A DNA stretch of 46,885 nucleotides, taken from contig JAMXLK010000106.1 in NCBI GenBank assembly GCA_024281075.1, positions 1 to 46,885 on the forward strand. Reading direction: 5' to 3'. How positions within the stretch are numbered: position 1 is the stretch's first letter; each line of letters begins with the position of its first letter. The notes under the pieces were generated by a model, which worked only from the letters and a program-made list of their open reading frames with translations, was not told where the DNA came from and made no database searches. This document shows, in pieces, positions 32,712-40,661 of the stretch. Source of the stretch: Vulcanimicrobiia bacterium (GTDB taxonomy: Bacteria > Vulcanimicrobiota > Vulcanimicrobiia > Vulcanimicrobiales > Vulcanimicrobiaceae). Made by a program: the position numbers and the translations under genes.

Positions 32712-34136
32712 CTAGCCGACGGCGCCTTCCATCTCCATCTTGACGAGCCGGTTGAGCTCGACGGCGTACTCCATCGGGAGTTCCTTGACGAAGAAATCGA
32801 AGAAGCCGTTGACGATCATCGCCGTCGCATCGGCCTCCGAAAGCCCGCGCGACATCGCATAAAAGAGCTGCTCCTCACCGATCTTACTCACGCTGGCCTC
32901 GTGCTCGACCGTCGAGCGCTGCTCGTGGATCTTCATCGTCGGCTTGGTGTCGCTCGACGACTCCTCGTCCATGATCAATGCATCGCAGCGCACCCGGGTC
33001 TTCGCACCGACCGCACCGGGATGAACCTCCACCAATCCGCGATACGTCGTTTTGCCGCCGTGGGCGCTCACGCTCTTGTTCGTCACTACCGACGTCGTGC
33101 GCGGCGCGACGTGGATCACCTTGGCGCCGGCATCCTGATGCTGGCCTTCGCCGGCGAACGCCATCGAAAGGATCTCGCCGCGCGCACCCTCGCCCATCAG
33201 ATAGATTGACGGATACTTCATCGTCAGGCGCGAGCCGATGTTCCCGTCCACCCACTCGACGGTCGCATTGGCGTGCGCGATCGCGCGCTTCGTAACGAGG
33301 TTGAAGATGTTGCGGTACCAGTTCTGAATCGTCGTGTAACGAATCGACGCGCCGTCGAGCGCGACCAGCTCGACGACTGCGGAGTGGAGCGACGACGTGG
33401 AGAATTTCGGCGCGGTGCATCCCTCGATGTAGTGCACCTTCGCGCCCTTGTCGGCGATGATGAGCGTGCGCTCGAACTGGCCCATGTTCTCCGCATTGAT
33501 GCGGAAATAGGCTTGCAGCGGCATCGTGACTTCCACGCCCGGCGGGACGTAGATAAAGGAGCCGCCCGACCAGACCGCCGAGTTGAGGGCGGCAAACTTG
33601 TTATCGCCCGGCGGAATCACGGTCGCAAAGTATTTGCGAACGATCTCCGGATAGAGCTTGACTGCGCTGTCCATGTCGCAGAAGAGCACGCCTTGCTCTT
33701 CGAGCGCCTTGCTCGTGCTGTGATAGACGACTTCGGATTCATACTGCGCCGAAACGCCGGCCAAGAACTTTCGCTCGGCTTCGGGGATGCCAAGCCGATC
33801 GAACGTCCGCTTAATATCCTCCGGAACGTCGTCCCACGAGCGTTCCGTCTGGTCCGTCGACTTAACGAAATAATGGATATCCGAAAAGTCGATCTCACTG
33901 AGCAGCGCCGAATCGCCCCACGTCGGCATCGGCTTACCGATAAAGAGCTCGTATGCTTTGAGGCGAAACTCGCGCATCCACGCCGGCTCGTCCTTCATCG
34001 CGCTGATGCGCTCGACGATCTCGCGCGTCAGCCCCTTATCGGACTTAAAGACGTAGTTTTCGGGGTCGTGGAAGCCGTGCCGGTACTCCTCGATCAGCTG
34101 GGAGGGAGCGACGGCGGTTTCGAGCTTGAGTGCCAT
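32712..34136 (-). CDS. sufB: Fe-S cluster assembly protein SufB
   Basis: A 474-residue SufB scaffold. Family blocks: [130 protein letters not shown]-type end. The ATG at 34136 is preferred over 34175. A TTGACT / TACGCT pair with 17-nt spacing lies upstream but sits very close to the start, so I treat it as weak. sufC, sufD and sufS are not next to it. Confidence 0.95.
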   Translation of the reverse strand: MALKLETAVAPSQLIEEYRHGFHDPENYVFKSDKGLTREIVERISAMKDEPAWMREFRLKAYELFIGKPMPTWGDSALLSEIDFSDIHYFVKSTDQTERSWDDVPEDIKRTFDRLGIPEAERKFLAGVSAQYESEVVYHSTSKALEEQGVLFCDMDSAVKLYPEIVRKYFATVIPPGDNKFAALNSAVWSGGSFIYVPPGVEVTMPLQAYFRINAENMGQFERTLIIADKGAKVHYIEGCTAPKFSTSSLHSAVVELVALDGASIRYTTIQNWYRNIFNLVTKRAIAHANATVEWVDGNIGSRLTMKYPSIYLMGEGARGEILSMAFAGEGQHQDAGAKVIHVAPRTTSVVTNKSVSAHGGKTTYRGLVEVHPGAVGAKTRVRCDALIMDEESSSDTKPTMKIHEQRSTVEHEASVSKIGEEQLFYAMSRGLSEADATAMIVNGFFDFFVKELPMEYAVELNRLVKMEMEGAVG

Positions 34137-34450
34137 GGCAGAATCCAGCGTACTTCCGCACGCAGATATAGTCAAGATAGTACAGTAGGAGCTTTACTTT
34201 TCCCCAGCAACCGAGCTGTGGACCGCCTGTGGAGCAAGGTCTTTACAGCGGGGGGTGCAGGGGGTATGATTCCCTCTGCGCTTTTTGTCCTTCGACTCGG
34301 CCCCGCGGGGCCGGCTCGGGATGACGAAGACGATCAAGGACCCGGTTCGGTCCACGGTTTTTGGGAGGGCGCGCCCTTACGCGCCATCGCGGCGAGTCGC
34401 CCGCGCACCGAAAAAAAGCGCCGGCAGGAGCTCGCCGATAGGTCGGGGAC
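34137..34450. other. Intergenic region between sufB and speD, with attenuator-like hairpin
   Basis: About 310 nt without a gene. At 34257-34286 there is an 8-bp hairpin (GCAGGGG / TCCCTCTGC, one G-T pair) followed by CTTTTTG on plus. No plus gene ends nearby, so it could be an attenuator in the speD leader. Repeat copy D follows (34286-34325). The remainder is GC-rich with no ORF that looks coding. I recognise no known riboswitch. Confidence 0.4.
34286..34325 (-). repeat. Dispersed palindromic repeat, copy D
   Basis: TGTCCTTCGACTCGGCCCCGCGGGGCCGGCTCGGGATGAC is the reverse complement of GTCATCCCGAGC...GAGTCGAAGGACA. The inner GGCCCCGCGGGGCC is a perfect palindrome. Same family as copies A-C, opposite orientation to A and B. 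Confidence 0.8.
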
Positions 34451-34525
34451 GTGTCTGCACCGCAGCCGCCAGCCGACGAAGTCCGGAGGTGGGATTCCTC
34501 AAAGGTCAAGGAGACCGGAACCAAA

Positions 34526-34930
34526 TTGAAGGCACTCGGCAGGCACCTCGTGTGCGAGCTTTCGGGCTGTCGCCCCTCGTTGCTGTCGGATATCAACGGC
34601 ATCGCGGCCATGATGATCGAAGCGGCGAAAGCCGCGCGCGCTACCATTATGGAGAGCGCATTTCATCGATTTGAGCCGCAAGGCGTTTCCGGAACGGTCA
34701 TCCTGGCCGAATCCCACATCTCCATCCATACGTGGCCCGAGAAAGGCTACGCGGCGATGGATTTTTATACGTGCGGCGACCATACCGACCCATGGCTTGC
34801 TTGCGAATACGCCGCGAAAACGTTGCGCGCGACGAGCGTGCTTGCGACCGAGTTCAAGCGCGGAATCGAGAAGAGCGGCGGCGAGTTCACGCATGTACTT
34901 ACACGCAATCACAACGTGCTGAGCGCGTAA
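34526..34930 (+). CDS. speD: S-adenosylmethionine decarboxylase proenzyme
   Basis: It makes decarboxylated SAM for spermidine synthesis and self-cleaves to form a pyruvoyl group. ILAESHISIHTWPEKGYAAMDFYTCGD holds the Glu-Ser cleavage site and the catalytic His/Cys region of the short bacterial (SpeH) class. The track starts at GTG 34451. I prefer TTG 34526 because it opens MKALGRHLVCELSGC, the usual first residues, and AAGGAG lies 12 nt upstream; the longer form adds 25 atypical residues. 134 residues in this form. speE is 1 kb downstream, with a lipoprotein gene between. Confidence 0.9.
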   Translation: MKALGRHLVCELSGCRPSLLSDINGIAAMMIEAAKAARATIMESAFHRFEPQGVSGTVILAESHISIHTWPEKGYAAMDFYTCGDHTDPWLACEYAAKTLRATSVLATEFKRGIEKSGGEFTHVLTRNHNVLSA

Positions 34931-35063
34931 TTACTTAACCGCTATCATCAGCAATTATCAGCTTTCGAACGCGTAATTCCGGAAGGCTTGCCGCGACGCT
35001 CGTCCAATTGTTTACGTTGATAACGAGTACATGCTCTCTCGAGTAAGGTAGGTAAGACTTCCC

Positions 35064-35828
35064 ATGCGTTTATCGATAATTTCGGCTTGCGCGTTCGCCG
35101 CGGGCGTGCTTGCCCTGGCTGCCTGCGCCAATCAGAACGGCGTCGTTCCGTCGTCGCAGAGCCCGGTTGCTCCAATGACGACGCAAAACGACGCTCCCCA
35201 AAGCGAGGCGCCGGTAAGCTCCGCGTCCGGTGCATCTGCAACCGATACGGCGGACGCGTCCGATGCGTCGAGCGTTTCGCCCGACCTCACGACGTGCGCG
35301 AAGAGCCCGCCGCAATACTGGTGGATCTTCAGCGGTGCATGCGACACGTTCACACTCAAACCGACCGGCGGCACCTTTACGCTGGGGTCGTATCAAAACA
35401 TCTCGATCAAGGGATCCATCGGCAAGAACAACGTGAAGGGCTCGGCTAAAGTCACGCTCGCCGATGCAGTGAATAAAAACGGCGACATCGCAACGTACAA
35501 AGGTCAGAAGTTCCCGGCGTATAAGGCGCGCGGAACGACCGTCGTGTACGCGGCTGCAAACAACCAGAGCACGCAGACGATCAAGCCGATCGTGCAGCAG
35601 GGCCACACTATTCTGAAGTACGTCATCACCGATTCGAAGGGATTTCCCGGCAAGACGTGCGGCGCAGCGCTGCTCGGAGAGAAGAACGGCAAGTTCCAAT
35701 GGACTGCATTCCCCGGCAGCTATAACGTAAAGGGCAACACGGTCACGATCAGCGTGTATACCGCGCCCCAGGGCTTCGAGCTGCCGCCGAAGGGCACGCC
35801 GCTCTACTTCGCGATCAACTGTTACTAG
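35064..35828 (+). CDS. Secreted lipoprotein of unknown function
   Basis: A 254-residue protein. Signal MRLSIISACAFAAGVLALAAC (lipobox LAAC), a low-complexity Ser/Ala/Asp linker (about 30-75), then a beta-rich domain starting TTCAKSPPQYWWIFSGACDTF and ending PLYFAINCY, with four or more cysteines. No family recognised. Possible surface domain. It splits speD from speE and has its own terminator. Confidence 0.65.
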   Translation: MRLSIISACAFAAGVLALAACANQNGVVPSSQSPVAPMTTQNDAPQSEAPVSSASGASATDTADASDASSVSPDLTTCAKSPPQYWWIFSGACDTFTLKPTGGTFTLGSYQNISIKGSIGKNNVKGSAKVTLADAVNKNGDIATYKGQKFPAYKARGTTVVYAAANNQSTQTIKPIVQQGHTILKYVITDSKGFPGKTCGAALLGEKNGKFQWTAFPGSYNVKGNTVTISVYTAPQGFELPPKGTPLYFAINCY

Positions 35829-35853
35829 CGACGCAAGATAACGGCGCGTTGAC

Positions 35854-35883
35854 GAACCCCGCCGCACGGCGGGGTTCTTTTTT
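35854..35883 (+). terminator. Intrinsic terminator
   Basis: GAACCCCGCCG / CGGCGGGGTTC stem (about 10-11 bp) followed by six T. It ends the lipoprotein transcript before speE. Confidence 0.9.
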
Positions 35884-35904
35884 CGCATCTCAAATAGGCC
35901 ACTG

Positions 35905-36792
35905 ATGCCGAAAACCGAGCATTGGCATTGGTACGTCGAGGAGTTCGCTCCCTCGGAGCAGCACCACCACGCCGTCGACGAAGTCTATTACTCCGGACGT
36001 TCGCCGTTTCAGCAAATTGCGGTGCTCCGCTCGCCCGTCTTCGGAAAGATGCTCGTCATCGACGGCGATACGCAGAGCGCCCAGGCCGACGAGCGGATCT
36101 ACCATGAAGCGCTGGCGCATCCCGCGCTCGCCGGCGCGCGCGAGCGCCGGCGCGTTTTGATACTGGGCGGCGGCGAGGGTGCAACGCTACGCGAAGTCTT
36201 GCGCTGCCCCGACGTCGAGCAATGCACGATGGTGGACATCGACGCGCTGGTCGTCGATCTTTCGAAGCAGTTTTTGCCGGAGTGGTCGGCCGGCGCCTTT
36301 GACGACCCCCGCGCGCGCGTGGTCGTCGGCGACGCGTTGGAATACATGGGCTCCACGACGGAGCGATACGGCGTCATCATCTCCGATTTGACCGAACCGC
36401 TGGAAGACTCGCCGAGCCATCCGCTTTTCAACGAGCGCGTCTTCGAGCTCATAAAATCGCGCCTGGTCGACGGCGGAATCTACGTGCTGCAAGCGAGCAC
36501 CGGCGCGGCAATTAACGCGGCGCTGCATTGTAAGATGGCCCGCACGCTGCGCCGCCATTACTCGCATGTGGCGTCGTTCGTCACGCACGTGCCGGCGTTC
36601 GACACCGAGTGGGCGTTCCTCGCGTGCAGCGACGGGGCCGACTTGGCGCAACTGGAAGCCGCCACGATCGATCGCTATTGCGCGCGGTTGAAGGGCGAAA
36701 GTTTCTTCTACGACGGCGTTACGCATCGCCGGCTCTTCGCGCTTCCGCTCTTCTTGCGGCGCATGCTTGCCGCGGGCGGGGATACGTTCTAG
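35905..36792 (+). CDS. speE: Spermidine synthase (aminopropyltransferase)
   Basis: A 295-residue enzyme that transfers aminopropyl from decarboxylated SAM to putrescine. Features: WYVEEFAPSEQHHHAVDEVYYSG, FGKMLVIDGDTQSAQADERIYHEALAHPAL (SpeE signature), nucleotide loop ILGGGEGATLREVL and VDIDALVVDL. The catalytic Asp segment reads ISDLTEPLED in place of the commoner D-x-T-D-P, so a related polyamine product is possible. It starts the speE-paaI-gcv run. Confidence 0.9.
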   Translation: MPKTEHWHWYVEEFAPSEQHHHAVDEVYYSGRSPFQQIAVLRSPVFGKMLVIDGDTQSAQADERIYHEALAHPALAGARERRRVLILGGGEGATLREVLRCPDVEQCTMVDIDALVVDLSKQFLPEWSAGAFDDPRARVVVGDALEYMGSTTERYGVIISDLTEPLEDSPSHPLFNERVFELIKSRLVDGGIYVLQASTGAAINAALHCKMARTLRRHYSHVASFVTHVPAFDTEWAFLACSDGADLAQLEAATIDRYCARLKGESFFYDGVTHRRLFALPLFLRRMLAAGGDTF

Positions 36793-36814
36793 CGGAACGA
36801 AAGGCGAGACCCCT

Positions 36815-37267
36815 ATGACGATCGACTATTCGCGCGCTCCCCACGCTTGGGAAAAGGAGAAGAGCAACTTCGTCGCGCTGCTCGACTTGAAGCTGGAGTT
36901 CGTGGAGCACGGCCGCGCGATCATGCGAATGCCCTACCGCTCCGAGATCACAAACGGTACCGGTGCCGTGCACGGCGGCGCGATCGTCAGCCTCTGCGAC
37001 ACCGTTTTTTACGTCGCGCTCGCCTCCATCTACGGCCGCGACCAAGACACCACCACCGTCGCGCTGCAATGCAATTTCCTTGCGCCCGCCGGACCGCCGC
37101 ACGATCTCGTCGCGGAGGCAAAAGTGTTGCGTGCCGGCCGTCGCATCGTCTATGGCGAGGTCTACGTGCGCAGCGGCGATAAGATCGTCGCGCATGCCAC
37201 CCTCGACTTCCTCAACAGCTATCCGGAAGAGAAGCCAAGTCCCGCGAAAGCATCGCAATCGCGGTGA
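36815..37267 (+). CDS. PaaI-type hotdog thioesterase
   Basis: A 150-residue hotdog-fold protein: GRAIMRMPYRSEITNGTGAVHGGAIVSLCDTVFYVAL is the PaaI-family signature (N-x-x-G-x-x-HGG). It then has TTTVALQCNFLAPA and RIVYGEVYV. The family hydrolyses acyl-CoA thioesters. The track start 36767 is inside the end of speE; the ATG at 36815 follows GAAAGGCGAG. Its end overlaps gcvT as GTGA. Substrate unknown. Confidence 0.85.
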   Translation: MTIDYSRAPHAWEKEKSNFVALLDLKLEFVEHGRAIMRMPYRSEITNGTGAVHGGAIVSLCDTVFYVALASIYGRDQDTTTVALQCNFLAPAGPPHDLVAEAKVLRAGRRIVYGEVYVRSGDKIVAHATLDFLNSYPEEKPSPAKASQSR

Positions 37268-38352
37268 AGCGAACCGCCCTCTTTGAGCAACACGTCGACG
37301 CCGGCGCGCGCATCGTGCCCTTCGGCGGGTTTGAGATGCCCGTGCAATATGCGGGGATTCTGAAGGAACACGACGCCGTGCGCCATCGCGCGGGACTCTT
37401 CGATCTTTCGCATATGGGCCAGTTCTGGATGACGGGCGACATGGTGGCGCGTTGGGCCGATACGCTGACGATTAACGCGGTTGGAACGATGAAGCCCCAA
37501 CAGGCGCGCTATAACATATTCTGCAACGAAGGCGGCGGCGCGCACGACGACACGATTTTCTACCGGCTCGAAAAAGGCTGGCTGCTCGTCGTCAATGCCG
37601 CCAATGCCGACAAGATGTGGAAACTGCTCAACGATCGCCGCCCGCCGCACGGCGTCGAACTCGAGAATCGCCACGGGGCGCGCGCGCTGATCGCCATTCA
37701 AGGGCCGCAAGCTGCCGCGATGCTGCAGCCGCACGTAAACGTGGACCTCGCCGCGCTGCGGTATTATTTTTGTGCCGAGGGCCTTCTAGAAAACGTTCCG
37801 GTCGTGCTCGCGCGGACTGGTTACACGGGCGAAGACGGATTCGAGCTATTTTTGGACGGCGCCGACGCACCGATGGTTTGGAACGCGCTGCTGCGCGCCC
37901 ATGCCGGCGAGGGGCTCGAACCGTGCGGCTTGGGTGCGCGCGACGTTCTTCGGCTCGAGGCGGGCATGCCGCTCTACGGACACGAGCTCACCGAAAGCAT
38001 CACGCCGGTGCAAGCCGGCCTGAAGTGGGCGCTCAAGCTCGACAAACCCGAGTTCACCGGTAAAGAAGCGCTTGAAGATCAACTCGCACTCGACCATTAC
38101 TCCCGCATCGTCGGCGTCGTCATGGAAGGCCGCGTGCCGGCTCGCGAAGGTTATTCCGTTTGGTTCGACGGACGCATCGCCGGTTCGATACGCAGCGGCT
38201 CGATCGCGCCGTCGGTAGAGAATAAAAATATTGCGACGGCGCTGGTCGCGCCGGAAGCGTCGGCTGTTGGTACGGCGCTCGAAGTCGAGATTCGCGGCAA
38301 GAAGCATGCTGCGGCGGTCGTAGGTTTGCCGTTCTACAAACGTCAGAAATAA
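37264..38352 (+). CDS. gcvT: Glycine cleavage system T protein (aminomethyltransferase)
   Basis: A 362-residue protein that transfers the methylene from the H protein to tetrahydrofolate and releases ammonia. Motifs: RIVPFGGFEMPVQYAGILKEHDAVRHRAGLFDLSHMGQ, RTGYTGEDGFELF, CGLGARDVLRLEAGMPLYGHEL, DFIGREAL-like EFTGKEAL. The GTG start overlaps the thioesterase stop by 4 nt. Confidence 0.96.
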   Translation: MKRTALFEQHVDAGARIVPFGGFEMPVQYAGILKEHDAVRHRAGLFDLSHMGQFWMTGDMVARWADTLTINAVGTMKPQQARYNIFCNEGGGAHDDTIFYRLEKGWLLVVNAANADKMWKLLNDRRPPHGVELENRHGARALIAIQGPQAAAMLQPHVNVDLAALRYYFCAEGLLENVPVVLARTGYTGEDGFELFLDGADAPMVWNALLRAHAGEGLEPCGLGARDVLRLEAGMPLYGHELTESITPVQAGLKWALKLDKPEFTGKEALEDQLALDHYSRIVGVVMEGRVPAREGYSVWFDGRIAGSIRSGSIAPSVENKNIATALVAPEASAVGTALEVEIRGKKHAAAVVGLPFYKRQK

Positions 38353-38368
38353 ACGCGAAGGAGAAGAA

Positions 38369-38749
38369 GTGTCGTCAGTACAGGATCTGCTATTTAGCAA
38401 AGACCACGAGTGGGTGCGGGTCGACGGCGACTCGGCGACCATCGGGATCACCGATTACGCGCAGAACGCATTAGGCGACATCGTCTACGTCGAGCTCCCG
38501 AAGGTCGGAGCGACGATTGCACAGTTTGCAAACATCGGTGTGATCGAATCGGTGAAGGCGGTCTCCGATCTCTTTACGCCGATCTCGGGTGAAGTCGTCG
38601 AAGTCAACGGTGCGCTCGAGAGCGATCCGGCCGCCGTTAACCGGGAGCCCTACGGCGCGGGTTGGCTGCTCAAGATCCGCCCTTCCACTCCCGACGAAAC
38701 CAAGAGCCTGCTGTCGCCCGCAGAATACGAAAAAATCGCCACCGAATAG
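38369..38749 (+). CDS. gcvH: Glycine cleavage system H protein
   Basis: A 126-residue lipoyl carrier. HEWVRVDGDSATIGITDYAQNALGDIVYVELPKVG, then the lipoylation site Lys63 in IESVKAVSDLFTPISGEVVEVN. GTG start after AAGGAG. It shuttles the aminomethyl group between GcvP, GcvT and the L protein. Confidence 0.96.
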   Translation: MSSVQDLLFSKDHEWVRVDGDSATIGITDYAQNALGDIVYVELPKVGATIAQFANIGVIESVKAVSDLFTPISGEVVEVNGALESDPAAVNREPYGAGWLLKIRPSTPDETKSLLSPAEYEKIATE

Positions 38750-38775
38750 CTTTTCGAGAGAAGGAGTATCGCACG

Positions 38776-39279
38776 ATGCGTTTTCTAGCCGTCTTCGCGC
38801 TTTTTTGCGTCACCGCGCTCACCGCGACGCGCGCCGACGCGCAGGTAGCCTCGCAACCGTCACCCGAGCTGCCTCCGCAACCCGCCGTGCGGCCCGCCGG
38901 CATTCCCGCCGATGCAATGCTGGTATCGCCGTGCGTCGCTACCATGGGCGAGCATTGGGCGAATCTCAAGAATTTGCCGACGGGTCCGATCTACGGGGTG
39001 TGGCAAGGCAAGCCGGTCTTCACTGAGATCATGGTGCCCGTCTCCGACCTTCAGAAGGGCTTCAGCTATGCGGACATACACGCGCTGCCCGGATATGCGA
39101 TCGACCACGTTGATTTCGAATTCGAGCCGCAAGGTCACCCCGGTTTGCCGGTGCCGCATTACGATCTGCACGCCTATTATGTGACGCCGGCGGTGCAGGC
39201 GAGCATTTGCCCAAGCGGTATCCCCGACCCCGCGATGAAGCCGATGAACGCATCGCCGGCCGCGCCTCCGAACCGGTAG
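38776..39279 (+). CDS. Secreted TTHB210-like (DUF5602-type) protein inside the gcv operon
   Basis: A 167-residue protein with a Sec signal (MRFLAVFALFCVTALTATRADA). The mature region has PCVATMGEHWANLKNLPTGPIYGVWQGKPVFTEIMV, IDHVDFEFEPQGHPG and VPHYDLHAYYV. These resemble the TTHB210-like domain, and the HxDxH pattern suggests metal binding. AAGGAG precedes ATG 38776. It sits between gcvH and gcvPA, 20 nt from the latter, an odd place for an exported protein. The family name is from memory of its motifs. Confidence 0.65.
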   Translation: MRFLAVFALFCVTALTATRADAQVASQPSPELPPQPAVRPAGIPADAMLVSPCVATMGEHWANLKNLPTGPIYGVWQGKPVFTEIMVPVSDLQKGFSYADIHALPGYAIDHVDFEFEPQGHPGLPVPHYDLHAYYVTPAVQASICPSGIPDPAMKPMNASPAAPPNR

Positions 39280-39299
39280 TAGACGGAGACGTAGTAAAA

Positions 39300-40661
39300 G
39301 TGTATGCGCCGCACACGGAGCGCGACGTGGAGCAAATGCTCCAAGCCATCGGCGTCGCATCGCTCGACGAGCTGCTTGCCGTTCCCGAGGAAATTGCGCT
39401 CAAAGAAAAGCTGAACGTCGTCCCGGCGCTTCCCGAATACCTCATACAACGCCGCTTCGACCAGCTCGCCAAAGCGAACGACGGCGTGGAGTACCGTTCG
39501 TTTCTCGGGGCCGGCTCGTATCGGCATTACGTCCCGCCGGCGATCGCGGCGCTGGCGATGCGCGGCGAATTCCTAACGGCCTACACCCCGTATCAGGCCG
39601 AAGTGTCGCAAGGTTATCTGCAAGCGATCTACGAGTGGCAGACCTACATCTGTCTCTTGACCGGAATGGATTTGGCCGACGCCTCCGTTTACGACGGTGC
39701 CACGGCGCTCGCCGAAGCGGCGATCATGGCGCTCGGTGCAACGGGCCGGCACAAAATTCTCGTGTCGCGCGCGATTCATCCTAACTACCGCGCCGTGTTG
39801 CGCACGTATTGCGACGGTCTGGACGTTGCCGTCGATGAAGTCCCGTTCACGGGCGACGGCGTCACGGACTACCGGCTTGCCGCCGAAATGCTCGCGACCA
39901 AAGAGTACGCGGCGATTGCAATTCAATCGCCGAACTTTTTGGGCAACGTTGAAGAGCCGTCGCCGGATCTAACCCATGCAGCGTCGGCAAGCGGCGCGAT
40001 ACCGATCGGGGTCGTCGCCGAAGCGCTCGCGCTCGCTGCCCTGGCGCCCCCCGCCACGTGGGGCGCGCAGATCGTTGCCGGAGAGGCGCAAAGCTTCGGC
40101 GTGGCGATGGCCTACGGCGGCCCGTACGTAGGATTCATTGCCGCGACGGAACGGCACATGCGCCGCATTCCGGGGCGGCTCGTCGGAAAAACCGTCGACA
40201 ATTCCGGACGCACGGCGTACGTCCTCACGCTGCAAGCGCGCGAGCAGCACATCCGACGGGAACGCGCGACCTCGAATATCTGCACGAATCAAGCGCACTG
40301 CGCCCTTATTGCGACGATCTATCTCGCGCTGTTGGGCCAGACGGGGCTGCGCGATGCTGCGGCGCTCAACCTTGCCCGCTCGCGCGAGCTCGCAAGTGCG
40401 GTTGCAAACGTCTCCGGCATTCGCTTGCCATACGCGGCGCCGTTCTTCAATGAGTTCGTCGCGGACGTCGGCCGGCCGGCCGGCGAGGTGCTTGCCGCGC
40501 TTCGCGAACGGCGTATTTTAGGCGGAATCGACCTGGGACGCTTCTATTCCGAGCTCGACTCGTGCATTTTGATGACCGCGACGGAGCTGACGACGACCGG
40601 CGATATCGACGCGCTCGCGCACGCACTCGCGGAGATCTTACGAGTGCCCGTCCATGCTTGA
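39300..40661 (+). CDS. gcvPA: Glycine dehydrogenase (decarboxylating) subunit 1
   Basis: The N-terminal-half subunit of the split P protein: YAPHTERDVEQMLQAIGVASLDELLAVPEE, GVEYRSFLGAGSYRHYVPPAI, YTPYQAEVSQGYLQAIYEWQTYICLLTGMD, ANASVYDGATA-like DASVYDGATALAEA. The track starts at TTG 39207 within the previous gene. GTG 39300, with GGAG upstream, opens exactly at the family N-terminus (453 residues). Its stop overlaps gcvPB by 8 nt. Confidence 0.95.
   Translation: MYAPHTERDVEQMLQAIGVASLDELLAVPEEIALKEKLNVVPALPEYLIQRRFDQLAKANDGVEYRSFLGAGSYRHYVPPAIAALAMRGEFLTAYTPYQAEVSQGYLQAIYEWQTYICLLTGMDLADASVYDGATALAEAAIMALGATGRHKILVSRAIHPNYRAVLRTYCDGLDVAVDEVPFTGDGVTDYRLAAEMLATKEYAAIAIQSPNFLGNVEEPSPDLTHAASASGAIPIGVVAEALALAALAPPATWGAQIVAGEAQSFGVAMAYGGPYVGFIAATERHMRRIPGRLVGKTVDNSGRTAYVLTLQAREQHIRRERATSNICTNQAHCALIATIYLALLGQTGLRDAAALNLARSRELASAVANVSGIRLPYAAPFFNEFVADVGRPAGEVLAALRERRILGGIDLGRFYSELDSCILMTATELTTTGDIDALAHALAEILRVPVHA

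Noticed and set aside
34210-34245. DnaA boxes (two CTGTGGA sequences)
   Set aside because: They lack the rest of TTATCCACA and do not cluster; no dnaA or dnaN nearby.
36793-37263. Glycine riboswitch before gcvT
   Set aside because: gcvT overlaps the thioesterase gene, and the speE-paaI gap is only 22 nt; no room for the structure.
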